Below the pieces are notes generated by a model. The model did no database searches. It was given only the letters and a program-made list of their open reading frames with translations, and was not told the origin of the DNA. 64,000 nucleotides of DNA from Caprella mutica (Eukaryota; Arthropoda; Malacostraca; Amphipoda; Caprellidae). Numbering within the stretch: the first letter of the stretch is position 1; every line of letters starts with the position of its first letter. The DNA lies in contig CANNZV010001141.1 in assembly GCA_947561585.1 (NCBI GenBank), positions 62,001 through 126,000 on the forward strand. Direction: 5' to 3'. This document shows positions 1 through 11,870 of this stretch, piece after piece. Both the position numbers and the translations under genes were made by a program.

Positions 1-2318
1 AATGGAATTCAATCACTATTTTCTGATATGTGATAAATATTCTTTCTATTATTGCTTATAGGTTATTATATTTCAGTTCTACTTGACCCAAACAAGATAA
101 ATGTTCATCGAAAATTGTACTATTGGTATTATTTAGTGAATGAAACTAACCGGCCATCCTTTACACGTATATTTAGGACATCGTAGTTAAAAATATTTTA
201 ATGTGTTAGTTTACAGGTAGCTAAGAGTATAAAAAAGACTCGAGAGCTTGTTTTTGTTTATCATAGAACAAATTTTCTTTTATTTAGAAATAGGAAAGAA
301 AACATTTTCAAATAAGACATTTTTAAATACAACAAGCTGTTTATATATATAATATTATCAAATAAAAATGATGTATACGCTGGTGAAACTTAAATCACAC
401 GGTTAGTTGCAGTGTCGGTGAATTGTCCTAGAAGTGAGTTGACCTAACGGCGAATTGAACGCAAGGCAAATTAGGCGGATGCAAGTTATCCTGCGACGAT
501 TAGTCTGGTTACCGATACTCGCATAGGGAAAATTTTGTTGATCAATACATAACCATTCAATATTTGGCAAAGGTAATAACCTGGAGACCGAAATATAACC
601 TATATACGGTACCTAAATATTATGTTTTATGTAATTCAGACATGCCCTGCCATTAACACACCCTGTTTTTATTACAAGCGAGGTATGACTCACTTTAGGC
701 GAGTGAGGTGAGCACAATAAGGGCATCTTCAATTATCTCATGCCGTGAAGGATCTCTTAGGGCTCTGACATACGAATAATTATTTGAATACATGTATGTG
801 TTTGAAAGAAAGTGTTGGATTGCGCATTAATTGGAAACACTAAATAAAAGTTACATACTTTCTTTTTTCCCTTAAAAACGGACAGACATTATAGTTCCGT
901 TTATATTACTTTGGAATATACAAATGATAGAACTCACGATTAGAATAGGGGACACAACATATACATTATTGAAAGTTTCGACCTACAGATCATTTTCTGA
1001 TTTGTATAATTTAGGATACAAAAAGGATTTAATATTATAGATGAACTGCACTTTTAGTGTTTCGATGTTCTGATTTACTACCCAGATTCAATAAAATTAT
1101 TTTCATTACACATCATTTATCTCGTTCTTTCTGATAAGCTTCTTTTATCCGAAATTCGAAATCAACAGCCTGCAGAACAATTTAGATTCCTTAGAGACCT
1201 TCAATAGCGCCATAAAAATTGTGAATTACCTCTAACGGTCCCTAATCGACGATTTGAATCACTTCGTTACATTCTTTTCTCTCAATAATAAAAATTATCT
1301 CAGAATCACAATTCTATTTTGAAAACAGTGAGGCTATATTTCAACCTGGCTGTGAAAATTGTGAGAAATCTTTTGGGAGTAGTGATAAAAGTAAATGTAG
1401 TAATTAAATTTTAAAGCAATGATATATGCGATCACAAGTGATCACATTTCGAAAATTAACGAGGATTTTGATTGAACAAAGATGTAGTCATACCAGGGAT
1501 AATAAACTGATAATGCTTCCAAAATTGAACTAATGCAGAAGTGCTTCCAGATCTTATGAAACTATGGTATACGCGTCATACGGATGGTTGCATTACCAGG
1601 GTATGCTATGTTGTGTTCTATTATAAGAGTGAATCAATCATAACGTATTTACTTTATTGATGGCAAATTTATTTGTATTATCACGCACTCATCGATTTCG
1701 TATTTTTTCATCCCTTACTTTTAATGCTCCGTGCAAACAGCATAACTTAATTTGGTGCATTAATATATTTCTTTTTCAATAACATCCATAGAAGTCACAA
1801 ACTATGGGAAATAAAAATAATATACAAAATCGTAAATTAAACCATGAACTTCCAATCTGGTAATCACAATAACCTATACAGTGTTAGACAAAATATTATC
1901 TATGTTCGTTGACTCACTCAGTTGTGCCTCAGTTTGTACAATAGATGACACGAGATGCAAGTTTGAATTTTTAGTGTTAAGAAAAATTCTTTGATATCTC
2001 TAAGCTTTATCTCTAAACGATAATTTAGAAGCATACCAGTTAAATACGTGGTGGATAAGTATGTAAACTGTTCAATTGTAATCTGAATTACTGCAATGCA
2101 TTTTATTCGAAATATCGAGTTTGTTTGGAGAGTGTTAAATTGACTATTAATTTTGTCACAGAAAATGTCTGGTATTAATCTCTATTTATTCCTTCTTTGC
2201 CCTCAAACATAATTATATCAACAAATTGACAAATTAATTTACAGTAACGTGTCCTATTTTTTACCTTTATTAGGGAAAATTTCTTCACGGTGCAATTAAC
2301 AGCAAACCGATCATACTA
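1..2318. other. AT-rich intergenic DNA, no gene seen
   Basis: No open frame of useful length, RNA gene or clear tandem repeat is visible. The DNA is strongly A/T-rich with ordinary homopolymer runs. It could be intergenic or intronic; the sequence does not say which. Confidence 0.5.
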
Positions 2319-2320
2319 TA

Positions 2321-3236
2321 CAGGGTTGGTCAAAAAACCGGAGCCCAACTTTGATTTGATATATCTCAGAAACTACTAACGCTTGAATTTTTCTTAAATT
2401 ACCATTGTGTTCGTATACTTTTTTTACATAAAGGTGAAATATTCAAAACTATTCATATTTCAATATTGATGCTATAAAGATTAAAGTAAACGGTGTCAAA
2501 AGTATGCTTGCGTACAAACAGAAAAATTAAAGAAAATGTATATTTAAAAATAATACCTAAGACAAAAATTCTTCAAAATAGAGGTATCATTAACAAATAG
2601 TTAGTGAATGAATATTTAGTCTTGATTCTTTCCTTAATGTCTACACATGTCCTCCATTTCTTGACATAATTCAATCCTTGTTCTCATTGCTGTCATAAAT
2701 TTACTTCACCTGTGATTCTCTCATTCAAGTCGTCTATGTTCACAGGTGGAGTAGTGATCTTGGAGGCCACTCATTTGCATAGATAAGTGCAATAATGCGA
2801 TTGTTGAACAAATCAGTTAGCAAATGTCGCACAGCGATCGTTATTGGAGCAATGAGAATACGGATTGAATTAGATAATTCGGAAGGAAATGGAAGACATG
2901 TGGAGGTAGTCGGTGGATAGTGAGGAAGAAAAATAGATTAAATATATATTTTATAATGGTTTGTTAATGATATGTTATGAATAAAAAGGATTATCGTGAT
3001 TTTCTGCAATTAAAAACAATCTTCGTAACTTTATGTTTGGGCCCAAGCATACTTATGACACCGCTTATTATAATCACTATTGCATCAATATTGATGTTTG
3101 AATAAATTTGAATTTTTCACCATTTATGTAAAAAAAGTGAACGAACATAATCATAATTTTAGAAAATAATAAAGTTTGTAGTTTCTGAGATGTATCAAAT
3201 CAAAGTCTGATTCCGTTTCTTTTTTGACCCACCCTG
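2321..3236. mobile_element. Foldback element derived from a mariner-like transposon
   Basis: The element starts CAGGGTTGGTCAAAAAA and ends with the imperfect inverse (TTTTTTGACCCACCCTG). A TA flanks each side (2319-2320 and 3237-3238), as expected for Tc1/mariner insertion. The inverted similarity is not limited to the ends: stretches near 2421-2510, 2584-2650 and 2660-2700 all have inverted partners between about 2840 and 3150. The whole 916 bp is therefore close to one long palindrome. On the minus strand around 2760-2775 a short EWPPRS-like stretch is readable. It resembles the region after the second catalytic residue of mariner transposases, followed by broken frames. I infer a non-autonomous foldback derivative in which both arms carry the 3-prime end of a transposase gene. 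Confidence 0.8.
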
Positions 3237-3238
3237 TA

Positions 3239-5460
3239 CATGTATATTTATACTCTATTCTACATTCATTGCAGAATGAGCAACATCATATTTTCATAGT
3301 TTTGGTCTCCAAAAACAAATTCAATCAGATTTTCATCTACATAATTTTACTCAACATATAATGAATCAAAATTCTTTATCTTTTCCATATTGTTAATATT
3401 GCTTAAACTGATATAAACAAACAGCTTCGTCTTTCAATCATTTCTCTCTCGCTCAATATTTTATTCCTGATAATATTTTCAATAAATTCATTCGTTCAGC
3501 ACAAATTAATTAGACTCTCTGCGTACCATTACTTTTAATTTGCAGATTGGTGGACAGAGAGAGAATTCCATTGATTAAAATTTATTGCGTATGATGAAGT
3601 GTGAGTTGAAATTTACATTGAAAATACGTTACAATTTGATATGGAAATAATTGGTAATTTAAAAACTATAACTATCTGTGGGAATGAAAAAGAATTTACC
3701 TTTACCTAAATAATGGACAGATAATGATTTAAGATTCACAAAGGCTATGAAGGCGATAATAAAGTGATAATGGAAAAGTGAAGTGGAGATGCTTCTATTT
3801 GAATGCCCTTTCCGAATGAGTTTTCAAGTAATACGGATTTCATATTTTATTTTTCTAAATAGTTCATCTTCCTTTTTAGGTGATACAGCTTGTCAGTAAA
3901 ATGCCAGTTTATCCATTATTAATGTGAGTTCTTTGTGGTGACGTGATATATGTATTAGTGTTGCAGTATTTTGTTATGAATATATCTATATTGAAATCAA
4001 TTGTTGCCAAACATCAATTTTTTACCATTGTTTCCTCTTGTGGTGTGAGGAGAACTCCAGGGAAAATATTTATTAGATATTTTTCGGGATCATCTCCTAT
4101 CCTGCAACAACACTATTATTAAAAGATAAAAGTGTTTATAGATATATCTACTGTATCCCAAAGACACCTTCATTGTAACTATTCCTGGCAGACATCTGAT
4201 GTCATGCATTGCAGATGAAAATGTAATGAGAGACAGAGTGCCCTATTCATGTGATATAAAACGAAATGTGAAGCTAGATGAAAATATGAAATGACATTGA
4301 AGGTAATACAATTGTAAGGAGTATTCCTGAAATTGATGTCTCTGCAGTGAGGGAAGCTACGACATCAGAGATAAATTGTAATAAGTAATAAACGTATTAT
4401 AATAATAATTGTATTTTGAGTCATGAATTTATGTACAGGGTGGTACGAAATAAAGGAAACCCATATTCTAATTAGTATATTTTCCAAACTATCGAAGCTA
4501 GAAATTTTCTAAAAACACTGTTTTTATTCAATTGCATTTGCTGCAAATATCTTCGAAATTAGTTAAAGTTACGAAAAAAAATTGAAAATTCTGCAGCGAA
4601 TTTGAAAAATGCAAATATATAGGGCTCGCGCGAGGATAAAATGTAAGAAAGAATATTCAAAATAGGTAGAATTTATTTTATATGGATGTAAAAACATTAA
4701 ATCCAACTATTATTGTAGCAAATAAGAGATAATAATAATAAGAGATGATTAAACATTTCGATTCGAATCAATTTACTGAACATACCAACCATGGCTATAG
4801 TCTAATTTCAACTCATTTCTTTTGCAGGAAAACACATTGTCTGTGCTACTTTGTAATGTTCTTACCTTTGAATGAAATCTGGGAAAACGACAAAAGGGTA
4901 TTTTTGTAATTGATTAGTTAGTGTATAGATGTGTAGAACGTCAGAACCAGGTATCTTACTCATTATAACTATTTATTTCAAAAGTTGAAATCATTCACAC
5001 GATAAAGTTACACAAGGGAATTCTTACACTGCAAATTTTTGGAATGACCAGGCTAAACTGACGAAGAGTTGAGGGTAAACCGTACCGTACTAATTAAATT
5101 TATGGAATTATCAGACTAAATTATTTAAATTGCAGTACCCGGATACTCTATAGATATTAGCTAGCTGTACAGAATCTCCCGTACTGCACCAATTTAGCTT
5201 AGTGTTTTCTTTAATTTACAGACTGAATTTATCGTGCAGTTAAGGTTTAGTCAGTGACCATGGAATGATCATGTTAAACACTCCTGACAATTTAACAGAC
5301 ACAATTTCTCAGCACCCGACTATATAAATGGAGCTGGTTTGATCGAAGTATGAAACTGAATAGCTGGTTATCTATAGTTGACTGTTCATCGTTAATTGAG
5401 GTATCCTTTTTATGGAATGTTATTGAAAAGGATAAAAAAATATTATTTTACTAAATTAAT
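3239..5460. other. AT-rich intergenic DNA with one solitary transposon end
   Basis: No gene is supported. At 4436 a TA-flanked CAGGGTGGTACGAAATAAAG resembles the end of a mariner-type element, but no inverted partner was found downstream. It is probably a truncated copy. The rest shows no structure beyond A/T-rich sequence. Confidence 0.45.
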
Positions 5461-5462
5461 AT

Positions 5463-5468
5463 TTTATT
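5463..5468 (-). terminator. Possible poly(A) signal of the tyrosine recombinase gene
   Basis: TTTATT on the plus strand reads AATAAA on the minus strand, about 200 nt after the stop codon of the recombinase frame. Such hexamers are common in A/T-rich DNA, so this is only positional support. Confidence 0.3.
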
Positions 5469-5665
5469 TAGGTATATTGAATAACAATTCTTTCTTCTAA
5501 TAGAAATATTACTTCACAACACTGTGATTAGAGACAAAAGTAAGAAAATATACATTTCAGCTAGTGTATCACTTAGATACCTAAAAATAAAACATAAAAT
5601 GAAGCATTTAGCTGGAGTCTTCCCTTTTTCGTTACAAATCAGAATACCAAACAGAGTTAAACAAT

Positions 5666-7798
5666 CTATTCAAGTTTTGTCAAGCTTTGTTTTAGAGAAC
5701 GTTTTATCTGTGCAGATGTAAATCTTGCAAATATATTTGCTGGAAGAAAATTCCGTAACGGCTTGATTGTCACATTGCCTTTGCTGGTTAAAAAGATTTC
5801 CATGGTGCAGTTTGCTTTCTTAATGGCAATCATTATTTCCCTTTCGAGTTTTTCCGTGTTACCATTCACCTTAACTTTTTTACTTCTTAATGTTTGTAGA
5901 GTCCTTTCAAGCTCAGAATGTGACAAGCTTCTCTTTCGTGGAGTAGAAGCTGTCAATGAAGTTGAAGAACTAGAAATTCCAGTGAACTCAGAGATAAGAG
6001 TCTCATTAAAGGCAGCAGAGGTTGAAGGAGTCCCAAGAAGAGCAGAAAATGTTGAAGAATTCTCATGAAAAGCAGCAGAGGTTGAAGGAGTCCCAAGAAG
6101 AACAGAAGAGGTTGAAGGAGTCCCAAGAAGAGCAGCAGAGGTTGAAGGAGTCCCAAGAAGAGCAGGAAATGTTGAAGAAGTCTCATGAAAAGCAGCATAG
6201 GTTGAAGAAGTCTCATGAAAAGCAGCAGAGGTTGAAGAAGTCTCATGAAAAGCAGCAGAGGTTGAAGAAGTCTCATGAAAAGCAGCAGAGGATGAAGAAG
6301 TCTCATGAAAAGCAGCAGAGGATGAAGAAGTCTCATGAAAAGCAGCAGAGGTTGAAAGAGTATCATCATCATAGGCTGAGGTTGAAAGAGTATCATCATC
6401 ATAGGCTGAGGTTGAAAGAGTATCATCATCATAGGCTGAGGTTGAAAGAGTATCATCATCATAGGCAATTAAGGTAGGAATTTCATCAAGAGCAGGACCA
6501 ACAGAGGTAGAAGGAGTTTCGTCAACAGCTGAAGCAGCATTCGCTAAAACTCTAAGGCTAGCGTTACTCACCTCTTCGTAGTTGTAATTACTCTCCTGCA
6601 CCTGCATAGTGTGACCCATTGACACTGCCATGTCACGTTCATTTTCCTCTGATGTTGACATTATTCTGGAATGAGTGACTGCTGATCCCCTTATTGTGCG
6701 TGAGCTGATGGGCTTTCCTGATCGGGTCTTGAATTTCTTCAATATATTGAAGAGATCAACGTAGGTTAATTCAGCAGATGATCTAGTCGAACTTAATATG
6801 CGAGTAAAAACATATGGCGTGTTCACATTATTGATAAAGATTGGCCTAACATGTTTGATATAATATTTCAAAACATGAAACTCTGTATCAGTATATGCAA
6901 GTGTTGCCGGTAGACCTCTTTTGCTATTCTTGTGGTCATATACATTTATGACATGATAAATAATTCCATTAACTTCTTTCTTCAGTGCCTTCTCCACTTC
7001 TTCGATTGTCAACCTTATGAGCTCTTTCGATCTTCTTGCAAGTCTTATAGTTGCAACAGCAATCAATTTATCTCTGATAGATTCCTGCTCCTTCAAATCC
7101 GAGACTACTATTCCTTTCCCTATTACACCTGTATGTAAAGTAGACAGAGAAAGACTAACTTCTGACAGAAGGGCTTGCATTTCTTCATTTGTAATTATTT
7201 TCCGTTTGGCCTTTTCCTTCGTTACAATCAGATCTGCGCCTTTACTCTTAGCTAATATAGATTTCAGATTACTAATTTCTTGTTGTATTTGTTTGAATTT
7301 GAAATCTTTGACCATAATATCAGTGGAATTGATGCTGCGAGTACATTCAGGGCTGTCTACGTCAAGGAACATAAATTTCATAAATAAGTTAAAGGCTCCA
7401 AGATATTTCAATTTGCTTGTGGCAGTGGTTTTCAAAATTGATTTATACGAATTAAGAATAAATTTAATATTTTTAGCTTCGAATATGTCATCTAATTTTA
7501 TTGGTCTTCCAGTTTCTTTCTCATAATTAAGGAGGAGGTCCATGGCCATGTTGCACATCCGTTTAGGATTACAGTACTCTCTTTTAGTTAGGTGAGCCAT
7601 GAAAGAGTCTTTCCATACGGATAGTTTGTCAGAATATGGCCGAACACCTCCGTACCTAAGTGCCTTGTATTGTGAGTCTGCTTCTTTCCAAATCATATCA
7701 GACGATGCTTTATCGTCCTCCGTAATAGCATCACTTTTCTTCTTGTAAGCATCTTCTCTTTTCTCTCTTAAGTCTTTCAACTTTTCATGAACTTCAGT
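5666..7798 (-). CDS. Tyrosine recombinase (Crypton-like), catalytic part
   Basis: The open frame runs from the codon after an in-frame TAA (7799-7801) to the stop at 5666. It has no convincing ATG near its start (the first possible start is TTG at 7780), so it is probably the 3-prime part of the gene whose 5-prime part is 7777-8595. About residues 245-253 contain RLARRSKEL, which fits the first catalytic arginine box of tyrosine recombinases. About 357-372 hold SSRTIRGSAVTH, in the position of the HxxR box. About 385-400 hold MGHTMQVQESNY, where the tyrosine lies nine residues after the histidine, as in phage and Cre-type recombinases. There is no reverse transcriptase nearby, so a Crypton-type DNA transposon is more likely than DIRS. 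The region after the catalytic domain (about 433-600) is a run of 10-residue repeats, followed by a basic C-terminus. The enzyme would cut and rejoin DNA through a covalent tyrosine link in the nucleus. The family call is from motif order, not from a search. Confidence 0.75.
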   Translation of the reverse strand, partial: TEVHEKLKDLREKREDAYKKKSDAITEDDKASSDMIWKEADSQYKALRYGGVRPYSDKLSVWKDSFMAHLTKREYCNPKRMCNMAMDLLLNYEKETGRPIKLDDIFEAKNIKFILNSYKSILKTTATSKLKYLGAFNLFMKFMFLDVDSPECTRSINSTDIMVKDFKFKQIQQEISNLKSILAKSKGADLIVTKEKAKRKIITNEEMQALLSEVSLSLSTLHTGVIGKGIVVSDLKEQESIRDKLIAVATIRLARRSKELIRLTIEEVEKALKKEVNGIIYHVINVYDHKNSKRGLPATLAYTDTEFHVLKYYIKHVRPIFINNVNTPYVFTRILSSTRSSAELTYVDLFNILKKFKTRSGKPISSRTIRGSAVTHSRIMSTSEENERDMAVSMGHTMQVQESNYNYEEVSNASLRVLANAASAVDETPSTSVGPALDEIPTLIAYDDDTLSTSAYDDDTLSTSAYDDDTLSTSAYDDDTLSTSAAFHETSSSSAAFHETSSSSAAFHETSSTSAAFHETSSTSAAFHETSSTYAAFHETSSTFPALLGTPSTSAALLGTPSTSSVLLGTPSTSAAFHENSSTFSALLGTPSTSAAFNETLISEFTGISSSSTSLTASTPRKRSLSHSELERTLQTLRSKKVKVNGNTEKLEREIMIAIKKANCTMEIFLTSKGNVTIKPLRNFLPANIFARFTSAQIKRSLKQSLTKLE
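5980..6480 (-). repeat. 30-bp tandem repeats inside the recombinase gene
   Basis: About 16 units of 30 bp, all a multiple of three, so the frame stays open. Three subtypes are visible in the protein: AYDDDTLSTS (four units), AAFHETSSTS-like and ALLGTPSTS-like. The Ser/Thr-rich units probably form a flexible linker. All other long open frames across this block are shadows of the repeat. Confidence 0.9.
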
Positions 7799-8595
7799 TT
7801 ATTTTGGATAACTTCTTCATTGTTTTCCTTAGCTCTTTTCAACTCGTCTTCTTCCATCATCATCATTCGGCCGTTGACCTTCTTCAGGTAACATTTAGGT
7901 ACGACTTTGGAGTCGTTAAGGTAGGATCTGTATGACGCTGGATCAGAATCTCTGCATATTTTGTGAGTTGCTTGTAGATGTGTAGTCATATTTAGCTGGA
8001 GTGTTTCACACAATATGCATAATTTCCAATTGTGTTTTCGACTTATTAAGTTGGTTCGTTCATCTCCTTTGGCTTTCTTTGTTTTGAGCGGAATTTTTGA
8101 AGCAGTTACACATTCATTATCTCCATTAGCAGCCATAGCTATCACCATCTTCATAAGGATATCAATGTCGGATGATGGCAAGTCATTATGACTCTGTTTT
8201 ATATGCCTGCGAAGACAAAATGTTTCCACAGAACATTTATGGAATGGACAAGAAAGTTTTTTCGTGCCATCCTTCTGCTTCATTATCACGGAATTAGGAG
8301 TGCGCTCGCAAGTGCTCAGAACCTCATCTGCACCATCACCAATTATCCGGTCCATCTCCTTACACCCTTCTAGGTTGGCGAATAAAAACCTCTGAGAATT
8401 TTTGATAGCATCAAAATATTCTTCTTGGGCTGCTTTCACAGACTTCGTGAATGAATTGAGCAGCTGTCGAGTTCCAAACCTTTTACTCAAACTGTAACTA
8501 TTCAGAGAAGAGTGATATATCTCGGTTGACGGTACCGCAACTAATAATTCCACGTCCACACCTCCCTCTAATAAAGTACTCTTTAATTTATCCAT
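7777..8595 (-). CDS. N-terminal zinc-finger part of the tyrosine recombinase gene
   Basis: This 272-codon frame starts at ATG 8595-8593 and ends with TGA at 7779-7777, overlapping the recombinase frame by about 20 nt in another phase. Two C2H2-like zinc fingers are visible. One is at about residues 110-135 (CPFHKCSVETFCLRRHIKQSH spans one position over the usual layout). The other is at about 190-208 (CILC...HLQATH). They would supply DNA binding. The last codons here and the first codons of the next frame are both charged, Lys/Glu-rich helix-like sequence. This suggests one ancestral protein of about 976 residues broken by a single frame change, or less likely a programmed shift. A splice acceptor sits directly before the ATG. 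Confidence 0.65.
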   Translation of the reverse strand: MDKLKSTLLEGGVDVELLVAVPSTEIYHSSLNSYSLSKRFGTRQLLNSFTKSVKAAQEEYFDAIKNSQRFLFANLEGCKEMDRIIGDGADEVLSTCERTPNSVIMKQKDGTKKLSCPFHKCSVETFCLRRHIKQSHNDLPSSDIDILMKMVIAMAANGDNECVTASKIPLKTKKAKGDERTNLISRKHNWKLCILCETLQLNMTTHLQATHKICRDSDPASYRSYLNDSKVVPKCYLKKVNGRMMMMEEDELKRAKENNEEVIQNKLKFMKS

Positions 8596-8612
8596 CTGAA
8601 AAGAAGAGAATA
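8596..8612 (-). promoter_or_regulatory. Splice acceptor directly before the recombinase ATG
   Basis: On the minus strand the ATG is preceded immediately by a pyrimidine-rich tract ending in CTTCTTTTCAG. This fits an intron in the 5-prime leader. I could not fix the matching donor or promoter. Confidence 0.4.
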
Positions 8613-9367
8613 TATAAGTAAAGTGAATATTTTACTCAAACAAATAGTAATTTGTCGACGATAAACAAACTAAACTTAGCTCAGTACAAACTATATTGTG
8701 ATTGAACTAATCTTTAATATTCACTAGCATGTTTCGAGCATTTCTATATTATTTAAAAGTTCCTAACCATTTAGTCACATCATGGATGTCAAAAATGAGT
8801 TAATATACAAGGGTAGTTAAATAAACCAAGCAATTTACTACCATTAGGTTAAAATATTTATGAAAGAAATAAAATGAAATTTTACTATCTATTAAATTCA
8901 ATTCAATCATAAATATTGTACATACCATTAGTGGAGTTTGATCCGAGAACTTAGTAGTTTCTTTCATACTACTTGAGGATGTGAGAGTGTAAGAATATGA
9001 GAATGAACCTGAAAATACGATATGTACATTATATTTTTAGTTTATACAATTATTTTAGAATAAATTTTTAGACGACATACGAAAGCTTTCCAAATGACAC
9101 TTTCTTCATAAATAGAATGAGAAAATGGTTACAAACACTAAAAATAATGGTTAGTGATTAAAACTTTAATTTTTCATTGTTCGACAGAATAGTGGAAATT
9201 TATATTTGACTTAAACTAAAATTTAATGATGGCTTGTAAATTATGCTAGTTTTTTTTCATCAGTGCATAACGAACAGTTCAAATCTAAGTTAAAATATAT
9301 AGTCAAGATAACCAAAATATAATTAATCGAAAATATTAAGGTACTTGAGGGTTATTCATTCTTTTGA
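8613..9367. other. Upstream flank of the recombinase gene, nothing else seen
   Basis: A/T-rich sequence without an open frame or recognisable element. It probably holds the leader intron and promoter of the minus-strand recombinase gene, but no TATA or initiator stands out. Confidence 0.35.
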
Positions 9368-9500
9368 TAGTCAGTTTGCTCTATCCGCTATTTTGTCGTA
9401 GTGAACAGTTCATGATTTTTAAAGGACTTGAAGGAAGTTGGGGGGGGGGGGGTTGTTGGAACTCACCCCAATATACAATTATACATACATCAGTACATTT
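9368..9500 (+). repeat. Dispersed repeat, copy 1 (diverged)
   Basis: The block containing TTTGCTCTATCCGCTATTTT, AACAGTTCATGATTTTTAAA and then a run of 12 G aligns in order with 11757-11870. Part of the same family is inverted inside 22550-22620. It appears to be an old non-coding transposon fragment. Confidence 0.5.
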
Positions 9501-11753
9501 ATCAATTCAATTAGTCAGAAATGAACTGCTAATGTACCTGTGAAACCAAAAATGGTGGTTACAGATAACTCACAAGTACCAATCAATATTCATTTATTAT
9601 ATTTGAAGGAAATGAATTTTATTGTCTGTTTTAACTTGTCAGGATTCCACGGTTTGTGCTTTAATGATTAACAAAATACAAAGGATCATTTGTTAGAAGA
9701 CGGTCACGAAAATGATTTAATGAAAAAAATCAGCGTTTCTTGACAATGCTTACTGATGCAAAAGAGTGACTTAGTGTGCGCAATCACTGACCAATGAATT
9801 TAACAAATTCACAAGCATCATGTGGCTGCACTCACTGATTAAGAGGAAAATGAAGAGGTCATACTAAATGAGGCTCGTGAGCCAATCTAACACAAATTGA
9901 AAATATTTATGGCTAAAGTGTGTAACCCTAACGCTATTTCCACAATTTAATTGTTAGTAGCGAAAATATTCTAAATATAGCGAAAAGGAAAATAGTCAAT
10001 TTATACACACTAGGGTAAAGCAGAGCAATTGTATCACATTAACTTATTTCTGACTAACCACAAATATATTATTAAAAATTATAGCTTCAAAACACTACTA
10101 AAATTGCTAATTCATAAGATCTTTTAATATAGCAACGTTTCAGAACAAATAAGATTATTCAGAAAGATTTAAAAGACTGAAATAAGTTGTGTAAATTTAG
10201 CAGAGCCGCAATTTACCTGTCTGACATTAGAAAATCAAATCCAGGTAATTACTGAGTAGGTTATAGTAAGTGAATTACGGCTAATACCACATATAGTAAT
10301 TTGAGCGATATTTAATACTACTGGTTTAAAACCAAGATACCTCTTTATGTTTATAAGTTGTATATAAAAGAATAAGAAGCTCACACTAATTACTTAATCA
10401 AATTTACATGCTTGATTACTAATTTTGGGAAACGGCGCAGCAGTGTTACATAATTTGTCTCACAGTACTCGGAAAGTGGATGTTAACATACTTCGGTATG
10501 TTAATCAGTATATTTTCTAAAGGAGAGATTAGTTCCTGATTTATGTGACACACCTATCTAGTATTAAAAAAATTGAATGCTTATTGCTATCCAGTTATGA
10601 AATCAAAATGCTCGACACATGTCATAGACAGTAAAGAAACTAAATTAAATACAGTAAACGGAATATTACTATTAAAACTTGTCATTTTTATTTATGGGTA
10701 GATGAAAAACTTCTTTACACTAAAGGCAACGTGAAATATATAGGTAGATAAACAAGAAACAAAAGAGGACTTATCCTGAAATAGTTAGAAATTACAAAAC
10801 AAATGAATAATAGAAAAATAACCGAAATGATGATTAATTAAATATTCCACATAAATTCCATTCTAAAGAGAACTAATCTATAGTGCCACTACCATGAAGA
10901 AATTAATTATATAGTCAAGTACAGATCAAGTCTATATCACAAACTTTGATTCCTAAATTTCAATTTGAGAATTATTAATCGAATATCAATCACAAAGTTT
11001 TTGAATACGAAGCACTCTATACTGCATCACAATTGAACAGTCAACCTGCTCGTATGGAAGGTGGGTATGGAACTAACCTCTTGTATAGCTAGATCATTTT
11101 CTTATCAACGTTCCAGTTTCAAGTCCTTCATGATTAAATGACTAATTGGCAACTATTGAATATTCTCCAACCACACTGTTTAGCCATTAAAATCTTTCGC
11201 AGCCATCAGCACAATTTCATAAAAGATGAATAAAAAGCAATAGAATCACTCAAATGAAGATGCAAGTGGTTGGAAAGCTTCAAAATATCCTAATATACTC
11301 GACTGGATGCATTACAGCGTGGATACCTACTTCTAAATAATACTAATCAAATTTTAAATTTAAAATCCTATTACTAATATTACAGCCAGCCCGAGCACAT
11401 GCCCAAACCGGACTTTAACCAGATGAGGAGTTGAATCGGACAGGAGAGTGTTGCCATCTTTGCTGTTGAAGGTCTTACATTTCTTTCTCACTGTCTACAA
11501 AATAAATATCGTTTGTTCAATACCATAAAAATACTAATGTATCAACTAAGGTTATCATTTAAATTAACACATGAAGGTTATTAAAATTTTACTCCAATTA
11601 AAGAGTAATATATTTTAATCATCTATTTGACTGCTTTGATAGCCCTTTATGTTGGGAATTTCAAAATAATCTCTCTTATAAATAAATATATGAAGACTAC
11701 TTTATAAAAACTCATAAAACATTTCAAGATAAAATGAATGTTACTTTTAAACT
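9500..11753. other. AT-rich DNA with one relic of the CCCAG element
   Basis: No gene is seen. At about 9775-9900, minus-strand sequence resembles the 40550-40720 part of the CCCAG transposon. Shared words include CCTCTTCATTTTCCTCTT and GTGAGTGCAGCCAC, the latter also at 15840. The remainder is A/T-rich without structure. Confidence 0.45.
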
Positions 11754-11870
11754 CTCGTACTGTAGTTTGTTGTATCCGCTAGTTTGTTGTACTGCACACT
11801 TCATGATTGATTAATGACCTGGCAGGGGGGTGCGGGGGGCGGCACGCCCCCCGATACACATGTATCAGTA
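11754..11870 (+). repeat. Dispersed repeat, copy 2, with GC-rich hairpin
   Basis: Shares TGATTGATTAATGACCTGGC and flanking sequence, inverted, with 22550-22620, and is a closer match to that copy than 9368-9500 is. It ends in a perfect 8-bp GC hairpin: CGGGGGGC at 11833-11840, loop GGCAC, GCCCCCCG at 11846-11853. The hairpin lies about 500 bp upstream of the Rep-domain gene, but its loop lacks a nonanucleotide. Confidence 0.6.

Noticed and set aside
4437..4700. Possible mariner element starting at CAGGGTGGTACG
   Set aside because: No inverted partner and no transposase found; at best a truncated copy.
11375..11383. TAATATTAC, the nonanucleotide of CRESS virus origins, about 970 bp before the Rep gene
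   Set aside because: No GC-rich stem surrounds it, and a 9-mer of this composition is expected by chance in A/T-rich DNA.
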